From Streptomyces sp. NBC_00572 (GTDB taxonomy: Bacteria; Actinomycetota; Actinomycetes; Streptomycetales; Streptomycetaceae), in the NCBI RefSeq assembly GCF_026341815.1, contig NZ_JAPENX010000001.1, positions 4,464,001 through 4,528,000 on the forward strand: a DNA stretch of 64,000 nucleotides. Reading direction: 5' to 3'. Both the position numbers and the translations under genes were made by a program. The notes under the pieces were generated by a model. That model was not told the DNA's origin. It did no database searches and saw nothing but the letters and a program-made list of their open reading frames with translations. Positions 28,202-36,327 of this stretch are shown piece after piece; position 1 is the first letter of the stretch; each line of letters starts with the position of its first letter.

Positions 28202-28879
28202 GTGCTCCACGACCTGTTCACCCCCTCCGTCCAACACGCCCTCGATCTCGTCGGCATCTTCGTCTTCGCCATCTCCGGCGCCCTCCTCGCCGTCCGCAAG
28301 AACTTCGACGTCTTCGGCATCGCCGTCCTCGCCGAGGTCACCGCCCTCGGAGGCGGTCTCATCCGAGACCTGATCATCGGCGCCGTACCGCCCGCCGCCT
28401 TCACCGATCTCGGCTACTTCCTCATGCCCCTGATCGCCGCGGTTCTCGTCTTCTTCCTCCACCCGGAGGTCGAGCGCACCCAGAACGCCGTGAACGTCTT
28501 CGACGCCGCCGGCCTGGGCCTCTTCTGTGTGACCGGTACGACGAAGGCGTACGACTACGGCCTCGGGCTGACCTCCTCCGCCGCGCTGGGTCTCGCGACG
28601 GCCGTCGGCGGCGGTGTCCTGCGGGACGTGCTCGCCAACGAGGTCCCTTCGCTGCTGCGCTGGGACCGGGACCTGTACGCCGTCCCCGCGATCGTCGGCT
28701 CCGCGATGGTCGTCCTCTGCATCCGCTTCGACATGCTCAACGCGTGGACCAGCGGCGCCGCCGTCCTCACCGCCTTCGTCCTCCGCCTGCTGGCGATGCG
28801 CTATCACTGGCGCGCGCCCCGCGCCTGGAACCGGCGGTCCTCCGCACGCGAGGAACCGCAAAAAGCTACCGCTCAGTAG
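28202..28879 (+). CDS. TRIC/YicG-like (UPF0126) membrane protein
   Basis: 225 residues from GTG 28202, probably leaderless: CACAAT at 28190-28195 ends 6 bp before the start and no ribosome site is present. Two repeated halves carry the family motif, VTALGGGLIRDLIIGAVPP (about 40-60) and TAVGGGVLRDVLANEVPSLL (about 130-150). Each is followed by TM helices, about seven in all. Bacterial relatives form trimeric cation channels. Physiological role in Streptomyces unknown. The C-terminal 25 residues are basic and polar. Confidence 0.85.
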   Translation: MLHDLFTPSVQHALDLVGIFVFAISGALLAVRKNFDVFGIAVLAEVTALGGGLIRDLIIGAVPPAAFTDLGYFLMPLIAAVLVFFLHPEVERTQNAVNVFDAAGLGLFCVTGTTKAYDYGLGLTSSAALGLATAVGGGVLRDVLANEVPSLLRWDRDLYAVPAIVGSAMVVLCIRFDMLNAWTSGAAVLTAFVLRLLAMRYHWRAPRAWNRRSSAREEPQKATAQ

Positions 28880-28880
28880 C
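28865..28880. promoter_or_regulatory. Inverted/direct repeat upstream of the thioesterase gene
   Basis: GCTAC-N6-GTAGC overlaps the stop of the preceding gene. AGCTACC also occurs twice (28864 and 28878, 14-bp period). A TACCCT -10-like box (28881-28886) follows 18 bp before ATG 28904. This could be a TetR-type operator. Confidence 0.4.
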
Positions 28881-28903
28881 TACCCTGGGGTACCGTCGAA
28901 ACC

Positions 28904-29761
28904 ATGAGCACGAGTACCGAGATCCCCGTCGCGACGACCCGCGAGAGCGAGTTCGACCGCGACACCGCCGTCGTCCTCCGCGAGCCCGGTGTCTACGACG
29001 CCGACCTCTCCGCCGGCTGGACGATCATCCACGCGGTCAACGGCGGCTACCTCCTCGCTCTGCTCGGCCGCGCCCTCGGCGAGCACCTCCCGCACTCCGA
29101 CCCGTTCACGATCTCGGCGCACTACCTCACGCCGTCCGTGCCGGGCCCCGCGGTGATCAGGACCGAGACCGTACGCACCGGCCGGACGCTCTCCACCGGC
29201 CAGGCGTCCCTCTTCCAGTACGCGGAGGACGGCACCGAGGTCGAGCGGATCCGGGTCCTCGCCTCGTACGGCAGCCTCGACGCGCTCCCCGACGACGTCC
29301 GCACCACCGCGACGCCCCCGGCGATGGCCGCCATCGAGAACTGCTTCTCCGCCTCGGACGGCCCGACGCCGCAGATCCCCGGCTCCTCGGCGATCGCGGA
29401 CCGGCTCGACCTCCGGCTCGACCCGGCCTGTGTCGGCTGGGCGATCGGCGCGCCGTCGGGGAAGGGCGAGATGCGGGCGTGGTTCGGCCTCGCGGACGGC
29501 CGTGAGCCCGACGCGCTGTCGCTGCTCCTGACGGTCGACGCGCTGCCGCCGACCTCCTTCGAGCTGGGCCTCAAGGGCTGGACCCCGACCGTCGAGCTCA
29601 CCACCCACATCCGCTGCCGCCCGGCCCCCGGCCCGCTGCGGGTCTCCATCACCACCCGCAACCTCGCCGGCGGCTTCCTGGAGGAGGACGCGGAGGTCTG
29701 GGACAGCGCCGACCGCCTGGTGGCCCAGTCCCGCCAGCTGGCCCGCGCACCGCGCGGCTGA
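28904..29761 (+). CDS. Acyl-CoA thioesterase-like double hot-dog protein
   Basis: 285 residues, the size of TesB-like double hot-dog enzymes. The N-terminal half has AGWTIIHAVNGGYLLALLGRAL and DPFTISAHYLTPSVPGPAVI, the standard first hot-dog pattern. The second half has SFELGLKGWTPTVELTTHIR and VSITTRNLAGGFLEEDAEVWD. Predicted to hydrolyse acyl-CoA in the cytoplasm. The substrate is not readable. An operator-like repeat lies just upstream. Confidence 0.8.
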   Translation: MSTSTEIPVATTRESEFDRDTAVVLREPGVYDADLSAGWTIIHAVNGGYLLALLGRALGEHLPHSDPFTISAHYLTPSVPGPAVIRTETVRTGRTLSTGQASLFQYAEDGTEVERIRVLASYGSLDALPDDVRTTATPPAMAAIENCFSASDGPTPQIPGSSAIADRLDLRLDPACVGWAIGAPSGKGEMRAWFGLADGREPDALSLLLTVDALPPTSFELGLKGWTPTVELTTHIRCRPAPGPLRVSITTRNLAGGFLEEDAEVWDSADRLVAQSRQLARAPRG

Positions 29762-29780
29762 AGAAGGACCGGGTCGCGTA

Positions 29781-29837
29781 GGGCCCCGGTCCGGGCCCGG
29801 TGCGCCGGGTCTCGTGGGGCCCCGGTCCGGGCCCGGT
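29781..29837 (+). repeat. Pair of 21-bp G/C-rich direct repeats
   Basis: Identical 21-bp units at 29781-29801 and 29817-29837 (period 36 bp), each starting GGGCCCCGGTCCGGG and internally near-palindromic. They occupy the 250-bp gap before the cysteine desulfurase gene; no gene is seen there. Confidence 0.8.
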
Positions 29838-30011
29838 ACGCGGGTCCCGCGCCGGGTAGGACCACGCCCGGCCCACGGCGCGGCCGACCGGAGACGGGCT
29901 CCCCGAAGTCCTCTGGGGCCGGTGCCGCCGCGCCCGGCCCCCGGCGTGGCCGGCGGCGTAAACCGGCCACCCGCCGGGACCGCCGCCGTGGGCTCGTAGA
30001 ATCGACCCACC

Positions 30012-31175
30012 ATGGCTTACCTCGACCACGCCGCGACCACGCCCATGCTGCCCGAGGCGATCGAGGCGATGACCGCCCACCTCGCCGTCACGGGCAACGC
30101 CTCCTCCCTGCACGCCGCCGGACGGCGGGCCCGGCGGACCGTCGAGGAGGGGCGCGAGACGCTCGCCGCCGCCCTCGGCGCCCGGCCGAGCGAGGTCGTC
30201 TTCACCTCCGGCGGCACCGAGGCCGACAACCTCGCCGTGAAGGGCCTCTACTGGGCCCGCCGCGACGCCGACCCCCGCCGCACCCGCGTCCTGTCCAGCC
30301 CGGTGGAGCACCACGCCGTGCTCGACGCCGTCGACTGGCTCGCGACCCACGAGGGCGCGGACGTCGAGTACCTGCCGGTGGACCGGTACGGCAGGGTGCA
30401 CCCCGAGGCCCTGCGCGAGGCGATCGCCCGCGACCCCGACTCCGTCGCCCTCGCCACCGTCATGTGGGCCAACAACGAGATCGGCACCGTCATGCCGGTC
30501 CGTGAACTCGCGGACGTGGCCGCGGAGTTCGGCGTGCCGCTGCACGCCGACGCCGTCCAGGCCGTCGGCCAGGTCGAGGTCGACTTCGCCGCGTCCGGGC
30601 TCGCCGCGATGACCGTCTCCGGCCACAAGATCGGCGGCCCCTACGGCATCGGCGCACTCCTCCTGGGCCGCGAGCACACCCCTGTACCCGTGCTGCACGG
30701 CGGCGGCCAGGAGCGGCACGTCCGCTCCGGCACCCTGGACGTGCCGGCCGTCGCCGCCTTCGCGGTCGCCGCCCGGCTCGCCACCGAACGCCGCGAGGAG
30801 TTCGCCCGCGAGATCGGCGCGCTGCGCGACGAGCTCGTGACCGCCGTCCGGGCCCTCGTCCCCGACGTCATCCTCGGCGGCGACCCCGTCGAGCGGCTCC
30901 CCGCCAACGCCCACTTCACCTTCCCCGGCTGCGAGGGCGACTCCCTGCTCCTGCTCCTGGACGCGGCCGGGATCGCCTGCTCCACCGGTTCCGCCTGCAC
31001 CGCCGGCATCGCCCAGCCGAGCCACGTCCTGCTCGCCACCGGTACCGATCCGGACCTGGCCCGGGGCACCCTGCGCTTCTCGCTCGGCCACACCTCCACC
31101 GAGGAGGACATCGCGGCGGTCACGGACGCGATCGGCCCGGCCGTGGAACGGGCGAGGACCGCCGGCCTCAGCTGA
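30012..31175 (+). CDS. Cysteine desulfurase (NifS/IscS type)
   Basis: 387 residues. PLP lysine in TVSGHKIGGPYGIG (about 206). Active-site persulfide cysteine in CSTGSACTAGIAQPSHVL (about 328), with a short loop typical of the IscS group. N-terminal YLDHAATTPMLPEA is canonical. It removes sulfur from cysteine for transfer. The location 760 bp before mnmA, separated only by the opposite-strand amidase, suggests service to tRNA thiolation. ATG 30012 has no obvious ribosome site (ATCGACCCACC upstream). Confidence 0.93.
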   Translation: MAYLDHAATTPMLPEAIEAMTAHLAVTGNASSLHAAGRRARRTVEEGRETLAAALGARPSEVVFTSGGTEADNLAVKGLYWARRDADPRRTRVLSSPVEHHAVLDAVDWLATHEGADVEYLPVDRYGRVHPEALREAIARDPDSVALATVMWANNEIGTVMPVRELADVAAEFGVPLHADAVQAVGQVEVDFAASGLAAMTVSGHKIGGPYGIGALLLGREHTPVPVLHGGGQERHVRSGTLDVPAVAAFAVAARLATERREEFAREIGALRDELVTAVRALVPDVILGGDPVERLPANAHFTFPGCEGDSLLLLLDAAGIACSTGSACTAGIAQPSHVLLATGTDPDLARGTLRFSLGHTSTEEDIAAVTDAIGPAVERARTAGLS

Positions 31176-31205
31176 CGTCCGGACGCCTCGGCCGACGTCC
31201 GGGCG

Positions 31206-31229
31206 GAAGGCACTCACGCGAGTGCCTTC
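31206..31229. terminator. Terminator between convergent desulfurase and amidase genes
   Basis: GAAGGCACTC (31206-31215) pairs with GAGTGCCTTC (31220-31229) around ACGC. The amidase stop codon lies inside the hairpin. Confidence 0.75.
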
Positions 31230-31873
31230 GGCGCCTCCCGCACCAGCTTCAGATAGCGGTCCCAGTCCCAGTGCGGACCGGGGTCGGTGTGATCGGTGCC
31301 CTCGACCTCCACGTGCCCGATGATGTGCTCCCGGTCCACGGGTATCCCGTACCGGGCGCATATGTCGGCCGTCAGCCGCGCCGACCCCGCGTACATCGCC
31401 GCCGTGAAGTCCTGCGGCCGGTCGACGAAGCCCTCGTGCTCGATGCCGATGCTCCGCTCGTTCATGTCACGGCTCCCGGCGTGGAAGGCGACGTCGAGCT
31501 CCCGGATCATCTGCGCCACATGCCCGTCCTTGCGGACCACGTAGTGCGCGGCGGCCCCGTGCCCCGGGTCCTTGAAGACCTTCAGCGCGGTCGCGTAGCT
31601 GCCCTGCACGACATGGATCACGACCCGGTCGATCCGGTAGTCGTCCGGCCGGTCGGCCCGCCGCCAGTTCGCCCGCGACGCCGAGGTCCACTCGGCGGCC
31701 CGGTGGTCGAGCTCGCCCTCGACCCGCTTCTTCTCCATCCCCGGCAGCCGCCACCAGGCGCGCGCCAGCTCGTCCCTGGCCAGCGCGGCCGTGCCCAGCA
31801 CGGCGACCCCGCCGCCGAGCAGCACCGCGCGCCGCCCCACCCGCCTGTCCGAACCCTTCGCCCTGCTCCCCAT
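31214..31873 (-). CDS. Tat-exported N-acetylmuramoyl-L-alanine amidase (Amidase_2)
   Basis: 219 residues. The N terminus SDRRVGRRAVLLGGGVAVLG is a Tat signal (RR, hydrophobic run). The Amidase_2/PGRP-type domain spans about 70-210. Zinc ligands are His in IDRVVIHVVQGSY and in IIGHVEVEGTDHTDPG. Catalytic-region HAGSRDMNERSIGIEHEGF is present. Predicted to cleave the muramoyl-L-Ala bond in peptidoglycan outside the membrane. Monocistronic; its start region faces mnmA with only 61 bp between. Confidence 0.9.
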   Translation of the reverse strand: MGSRAKGSDRRVGRRAVLLGGGVAVLGTAALARDELARAWWRLPGMEKKRVEGELDHRAAEWTSASRANWRRADRPDDYRIDRVVIHVVQGSYATALKVFKDPGHGAAAHYVVRKDGHVAQMIRELDVAFHAGSRDMNERSIGIEHEGFVDRPQDFTAAMYAGSARLTADICARYGIPVDREHIIGHVEVEGTDHTDPGPHWDWDRYLKLVREAPKALA

Positions 31874-31934
31874 GCCACCGAGAACGCTTACTACCGCGAC
31901 TCTGGTTCCCGGCGCCCCGTACCCTGGTAGGGCT

Positions 31935-33077
31935 ATGACTCAGACTCCGCCCCCGCGCCCCCTCCGCGTCCTCGCCGCCATGTCGGGCGGAGTGGACTCC
32001 GCCGTCGCCGCCGCCCGTGCCGCCGAAGCCGGTCACGACGTCACCGGCGTGCACCTCGCCCTCTCCGCGAACCCGCAGTCCTTCCGTACGGGAGCGCGCG
32101 GCTGCTGCACGATCGAGGACTCCCGTGACGCGCGCCGGGCGGCCGACGTCATCGGCATCCCGTTCTACGTGTGGGACCTCGCCGAGCGCTTCCGCGAGGA
32201 CGTCGTGGACGACTTCGTCGCCGAGTACGAGGCCGGCCGCACCCCCAACCCGTGCCTGCGCTGCAACGAGAAGATCAAGTTCGCCGCGCTGCTCGACAAG
32301 GCGCTGGCCCTGGGCTTCGACGCGGTCTGCACCGGCCACTACGCGACGGTCGTCCTGAACGAGGACGGCACCCGTGAACTGCACCGGGCCTCCGACATGG
32401 CGAAGGACCAGTCGTACGTCCTCGGCGTGCTCGACGAGAAGCAGCTGGCGCACGCGATGTTCCCGCTGGGCGACACCCTCACCACCAAGGACGAGATCCG
32501 GGCGGAGGCCGAGCGGCGCGGGCTCGCGGTCGCGAAGAAGCCCGACAGCCACGACATCTGCTTCATCGCCGACGGCGACACCCAGGGCTTCCTCGCCTCC
32601 CGCCTGGGCAAGGCGGAGGGTGACATCGTCGACGAGGCGGGCGCGAAGGTCGGCACCCACGAGGGCGCCTACGGCTTCACCATCGGCCAGCGCAAGGGCC
32701 TGCGGATCGGCCACCCGGCCGCGGACGGCAAGCCCCGCTACGTCCTCGACATCTCGCCGGTGAACAACACGGTCACGGTGGGCCCCGTCGAGGCCCTGGA
32801 CGTCACGGGCCTGACCGCGATCAAGCCCCGCTGGTGCGGCACCGCGCCGGAGGGCGAGGGCCGCTACACCGCCCAGCTCCGTGCCCACGGCGGCGAGACC
32901 GAGGTGACGGCGTCCCTGACGGACGGCGAGCTCACGGTCGCCTTCGACGAGCCGGTCCGCGGCGTCGCCCCGGGCCAGGCGATCGTGCTGTACGACGGCA
33001 CGCGCGTGGTCGGCTCCGCCACCATCGCCACGACGACCCGCCGCACGGCGACGGCGGCGGCGACAGCGACGGCGTAG
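31935..33077 (+). CDS. mnmA: tRNA-specific 2-thiouridylase
   Basis: 380 residues. PP-loop AMSGGVDSAVAA (about 15), catalytic Cys in TPNPCLRCNEKIKF (about 106) and second catalytic Cys in SHDICFIADGD (about 211); both are intact. The beta-barrel C-terminal domain ends in an Ala/Thr tail. It thiolates U34 of Lys/Glu/Gln tRNAs using persulfide from a cysteine desulfurase. A TACCCT box (31920-31925) 9 bp before ATG 31935 suggests a very short leader. Confidence 0.96.
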   Translation: MTQTPPPRPLRVLAAMSGGVDSAVAAARAAEAGHDVTGVHLALSANPQSFRTGARGCCTIEDSRDARRAADVIGIPFYVWDLAERFREDVVDDFVAEYEAGRTPNPCLRCNEKIKFAALLDKALALGFDAVCTGHYATVVLNEDGTRELHRASDMAKDQSYVLGVLDEKQLAHAMFPLGDTLTTKDEIRAEAERRGLAVAKKPDSHDICFIADGDTQGFLASRLGKAEGDIVDEAGAKVGTHEGAYGFTIGQRKGLRIGHPAADGKPRYVLDISPVNNTVTVGPVEALDVTGLTAIKPRWCGTAPEGEGRYTAQLRAHGGETEVTASLTDGELTVAFDEPVRGVAPGQAIVLYDGTRVVGSATIATTTRRTATAAATATA

Positions 33078-33135
33078 TCCTCCCGGGCCTCCCGGCCCCT
33101 CCCGGCAGGTCCCAAGGCCCCACCGCGGAGGCCGC

Positions 33136-33948
33136 TCAGGCCGCCTCCACGGTCTCCCGGTCCTCCGTGAGGAACTCCTCCAGGACCGGGGCCAGGACGT
33201 GCGGGCCCACCTCGTGCGTCTGGCCGGTCAGGGTCCGGTGCCGGGCCCGGGGGAGCGCGCCCGTCACGGCACGGGCCGCGTGCCGGGTCCCCGCCGGGCT
33301 CGCGCCCCCGTCGACCACCAGAACGCGCGCGTGGACCCCGGCGAGGAGCCGCTCCGGCACCGCCCCGTCTCCCAGGACGGCGACGTCGTACGCGAGGGTG
33401 TGCACCAGGTCCGCGACCCCGAACCGCAGCTCCTCGGGCACGGCCGAGTCCGCCAGGAACAGGTCGAGCGCCGCGGCCCGCCGACCCTGGCCGAGCAGCG
33501 CGGCGACCTGCCGCCACCGCTCGGCGGCCTCCGCCGAGTACGGCGGCTCGTACACCGACACCGCTCCCGCCGGCAGCCCCGCGGCCACCGCGGCGAGGGC
33601 GAGCACGCCCCCCGTACCCACCCCGTGCAGCGCGGCCCCCGCCCCGGCCTCGCCGACCACCGCGGCCAGGTCCTCGAACTCCCGCTCCACCGCGTACGGC
33701 CCCGTGTCGCCGCTTCCGCCGCGCCCCCTCCGGTCGTACGCCACGACCGAGAAGCGCCGGGCGAGGAGCCCGCCCAGCGAACGCTCGCCCTCGGCCGTCC
33801 CCAGGGCGCCGCTCACCAGGACGAGCGGCGGCCCGTCCCCGTACCGCTCGTAGGCGATCGGCGTCCCGTCCCGTGACGTGACCCGTCCCCGAACCCCGCT
33901 CAGCGTGGTGCTCACCTCGTCCATGGCAGGTGAGACCGGACCCGTCAC
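33136..33948 (-). CDS. Alpha/beta-hydrolase-fold protein lacking the nucleophilic serine
   Basis: 270 residues from 33948 (ATG 33924, MDEVSTTL, also possible). The fold is clear: DGTPIAYERYGDGPPLVLV, oxyanion region, VVAYDRRGRGGSGDTG, then the elbow LHGVGTGGVLAL (about 108). Here the GxSxG position reads G-V-G-T-G, so serine is replaced by glycine. The acid (VLVVDGG) and a C-terminal His (GQTHEVGPH) remain. It may be non-catalytic or use another residue. Convergent with mnmA. Confidence 0.8.
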   Translation of the reverse strand: MTGPVSPAMDEVSTTLSGVRGRVTSRDGTPIAYERYGDGPPLVLVSGALGTAEGERSLGGLLARRFSVVAYDRRGRGGSGDTGPYAVEREFEDLAAVVGEAGAGAALHGVGTGGVLALAAVAAGLPAGAVSVYEPPYSAEAAERWRQVAALLGQGRRAAALDLFLADSAVPEELRFGVADLVHTLAYDVAVLGDGAVPERLLAGVHARVLVVDGGASPAGTRHAARAVTGALPRARHRTLTGQTHEVGPHVLAPVLEEFLTEDRETVEAA

Positions 33949-34030
33949 CGGAACTCATCGGCGCCCGGCGGGATTTCCCGAAAAACTTCAGGCGGCGCCG
34001 AAGCCGCTGGTCACGGCCTACGGTGGGGCC

Positions 34031-34570
34031 ATGAACATCTGTGTCTTCCTCTCCGCGGCCGACCTCGACGAGCGCTACACGACCCCCGCCCGCGACTTCG
34101 CGCGGCTCCTCGGCAAGGCCGGCCACACCCTGGTCTGGGGCGGCTCCGACACCGGTCTGATGAAGGTCGTCGCCGACGGCGTCGAGGAGGCGGGCGGCCG
34201 GCTCGTGGGCGTCTCCGTCGACTTCCTCGCCCACAAGGCCCGTCCGAACGCGGACGAGATGGTCGTCGCCGGGGACCTGGCCGAGCGCAAGGCGCTCCTC
34301 CTCGCCAAGTCCGACGCGATCGTGGTCATGGTCGGCGGCACCGGCACCCTCGACGAGGCCACCGAGATCCTGGAGCTGAAGAAGCACGGCAAGCACACCA
34401 AGCCGGTGGTCCTGCTCAACACGGCCGGCTTCTACGACGGTCTGAAGGCCCAGTTCCGCCGGATGGACGAGGAGGGCTTCCTCCCGATCCCCCTCACCGA
34501 GCTCGTCTTCTTCGCCGAGGACGCTCCCACGGCCCTCGCCCACCTGGAGGCGAACATCGCCGCCCGCTGA
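34031..34570 (+). CDS. LOG-family Rossmann-fold protein (TIGR00730 type)
   Basis: 179 residues from ATG 34031. Motifs: VWGGSDTGLMKVVADG (about 37) and VMVGGTGTLDEATEILEL (about 100), the counterpart of PGGxGTxxE. The leading Pro is Val, but the Gly-Thr and Glu are kept. Relatives hydrolyse nucleoside 5'-monophosphates (cytokinin-activating LOG) or are uncharacterised lysine-decarboxylase-like proteins. Possibly a nucleotide phosphoribohydrolase. Confidence 0.75.
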   Translation: MNICVFLSAADLDERYTTPARDFARLLGKAGHTLVWGGSDTGLMKVVADGVEEAGGRLVGVSVDFLAHKARPNADEMVVAGDLAERKALLLAKSDAIVVMVGGTGTLDEATEILELKKHGKHTKPVVLLNTAGFYDGLKAQFRRMDEEGFLPIPLTELVFFAEDAPTALAHLEANIAAR

Positions 34571-34586
34571 TGCGAGCATGGTGACC

Positions 34587-35276
34587 ATGGCTACACATGT
34601 GATCACCGGAGCCGGTTCCGGCATCGGCGCGGCCGTCGCGCGCCGCCTCCACGCGCGCGGGGACGAACTCGTGCTCCACGCGCGCGACGCGGGGCGGGCC
34701 AAGGAGCTCGCCGCGCAGTTCCCGGGCGCCCGCACGCTCGTCGGGGACCTCGCCGACCCGGACCGGCTCTCCTGGGCGTTCTCGCACCAGACCATGCCGG
34801 AGCGGGTGGACAGCCTGCTGCACATCGCGGGCGTCGTCGACCTCGGGCCGATCGGGGACCTCACTCCCAAGACCTGGCACCACCAGCTCAACGTCAACCT
34901 GATCGCCCCCGCCGAACTGACCCGGCACCTGCTGCCCCAGCTGCGGGTCTCCCAGGGCCACGTCGTCTTCGTCAACTCGGGCGCCGGGCTCGCCGCGCAC
35001 GCCGAATGGGGCGCGTACGCCGCCTCCAAGCACGGCCTCAAGGCCCTCGCCGACTCCCTGCGCCACGAGGAGCACGGCAACGGCGTGCGGGTCACCTCGG
35101 TCTACCCGGGCCGTACCGCGAGCCCCATGCAGGCCAAGGTCCACTCCCAGGAGGGCAAGGAGTACGACCCGTCGAGGTGGATCGACCCCGAGTCGGTCGC
35201 GACGGCGATCCTCACCGCCATCGACCTGCCGCGCGACGCGGAGATCAACGACCTCACCGTTCGCCCGGGACGCTAG
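34587..35276 (+). CDS. Short-chain dehydrogenase/reductase
   Basis: 229 residues from ATG 34587 (ATG 34578 adds three residues; neither has a clear ribosome site). Cofactor motif THVITGAGSGIGAAVARRL, NAG-like IAGVVDLGPIG, catalytic Ser in FVNSGAG and YxxxK in GAYAASKHG. The classical SDR lacks a tell-tale substrate loop. An Arg just after the glycine loop region (HARDAGR) suggests NADP preference. It lies 2 bp before the next gene, so the two are likely cotranscribed. Confidence 0.85.
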   Translation: MATHVITGAGSGIGAAVARRLHARGDELVLHARDAGRAKELAAQFPGARTLVGDLADPDRLSWAFSHQTMPERVDSLLHIAGVVDLGPIGDLTPKTWHHQLNVNLIAPAELTRHLLPQLRVSQGHVVFVNSGAGLAAHAEWGAYAASKHGLKALADSLRHEEHGNGVRVTSVYPGRTASPMQAKVHSQEGKEYDPSRWIDPESVATAILTAIDLPRDAEINDLTVRPGR

Positions 35277-35278
35277 AC

Positions 35279-36295
35279 ATGAGCGAGACGAAGGCTGAAG
35301 ACGACCGCGTGCTCTTCGGGCCCGCCACCGGCGTCGGGTCCATGCCCGGCGGCGACGCCCGCGAGACCGCGAAGACCGTCACCGGGTCCTTCGAGGACTT
35401 CCCGTTCCTGGCCGAGCTGCCCGCCCGGGGCCCCGGCGCCGACATGATCGGCCGGACCATCGGGATGCTCGTCGACTTCTACGCGCACGTGGAGCCGAGC
35501 GGCTGGCGGATCAGCGACCGCCCCGGCCGCGACACCAGGCGGGCCAGGTCCTGGATGGGCGAGGACCTGGACGCCCTGGAGGAGTTCACCCAGGGGTACG
35601 AGGGTCCGCTCAAGGTGCAGGCCGTAGGCCCCTGGACGCTCGCCGCGGCCCTGGAGCTCCACGGCGGCGAGGCGGCCCTCGGCGACGCCGGCGCCTGCCG
35701 CGACCTCGCCGGCTCGCTCGCCGAGGGACTCCACGAGCACCTCGCGGACCTGCGCAAGCGGATCCCGGGCGCCCGGCTCGTCCTCCAGCTCGACGAGCCC
35801 TCGCTCACCGCCGTCCTGCGCGGTCACGTCCGTACCGCAAGCGGCTACCGCACCTACCGGGCCGTCGACCGGCAGGTCGTGGAGAGCGCGCTGCGCGAGG
35901 TGATCGCGGTCCACGACGGGCCGGTGGTCGTCCACTCCTGCGCCCCCGACGTCCCGTTCGCACTCCTCCGGCGGGCCGGCGTCTCCGGCGTCTCGTTCGA
36001 CTTCTCGCTGCTCACCGAGCGTGACGAGGACACCATCGGCGAGGCCGTGGAGGGCGGTACGAAGCTCTTCGCCGGTGTGGTGGCGTCCGCCGACGGCCCA
36101 TTGTCCGACCCGGGCGGTAGCGTCATGGGTGTCAGGACGCTGTGGCGCAGGCTGGGGCTGAACCCGGGGACTCTCGCGGAGTCCGTGGTGGTCACTCCCA
36201 CGTGCGGGCTCGCAGGCGCTTCGCCCGCCTACGCCCGCGCGGCGCTCGCCCACTGCGCCCGGGCGGCGAGATCGCTCGCGGACAACCCAGAGTGA
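35279..36295 (+). CDS. MetE C-terminal-like (cobalamin-independent methionine synthase family) protein
   Basis: 338 residues, half of E. coli MetE and matching the short, stand-alone MetE-like proteins of actinobacteria and archaea. N-terminal ATGVGSMPGGDARET; zinc ligands His-x-Cys in VVVHSCAPDVPF (about 218) and the distal Cys in VVTPTCGLAGASPAYA (about 306). Folate-binding N-terminal half is absent. Methyl donor and substrate unknown. Starts 2 bp after the SDR stop. Confidence 0.85.
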   Translation: MSETKAEDDRVLFGPATGVGSMPGGDARETAKTVTGSFEDFPFLAELPARGPGADMIGRTIGMLVDFYAHVEPSGWRISDRPGRDTRRARSWMGEDLDALEEFTQGYEGPLKVQAVGPWTLAAALELHGGEAALGDAGACRDLAGSLAEGLHEHLADLRKRIPGARLVLQLDEPSLTAVLRGHVRTASGYRTYRAVDRQVVESALREVIAVHDGPVVVHSCAPDVPFALLRRAGVSGVSFDFSLLTERDEDTIGEAVEGGTKLFAGVVASADGPLSDPGGSVMGVRTLWRRLGLNPGTLAESVVVTPTCGLAGASPAYARAALAHCARAARSLADNPE

Positions 36296-36327
36296 CCGGG
36301 TTTCGAGGCACGGGAGGACGGACGAAG

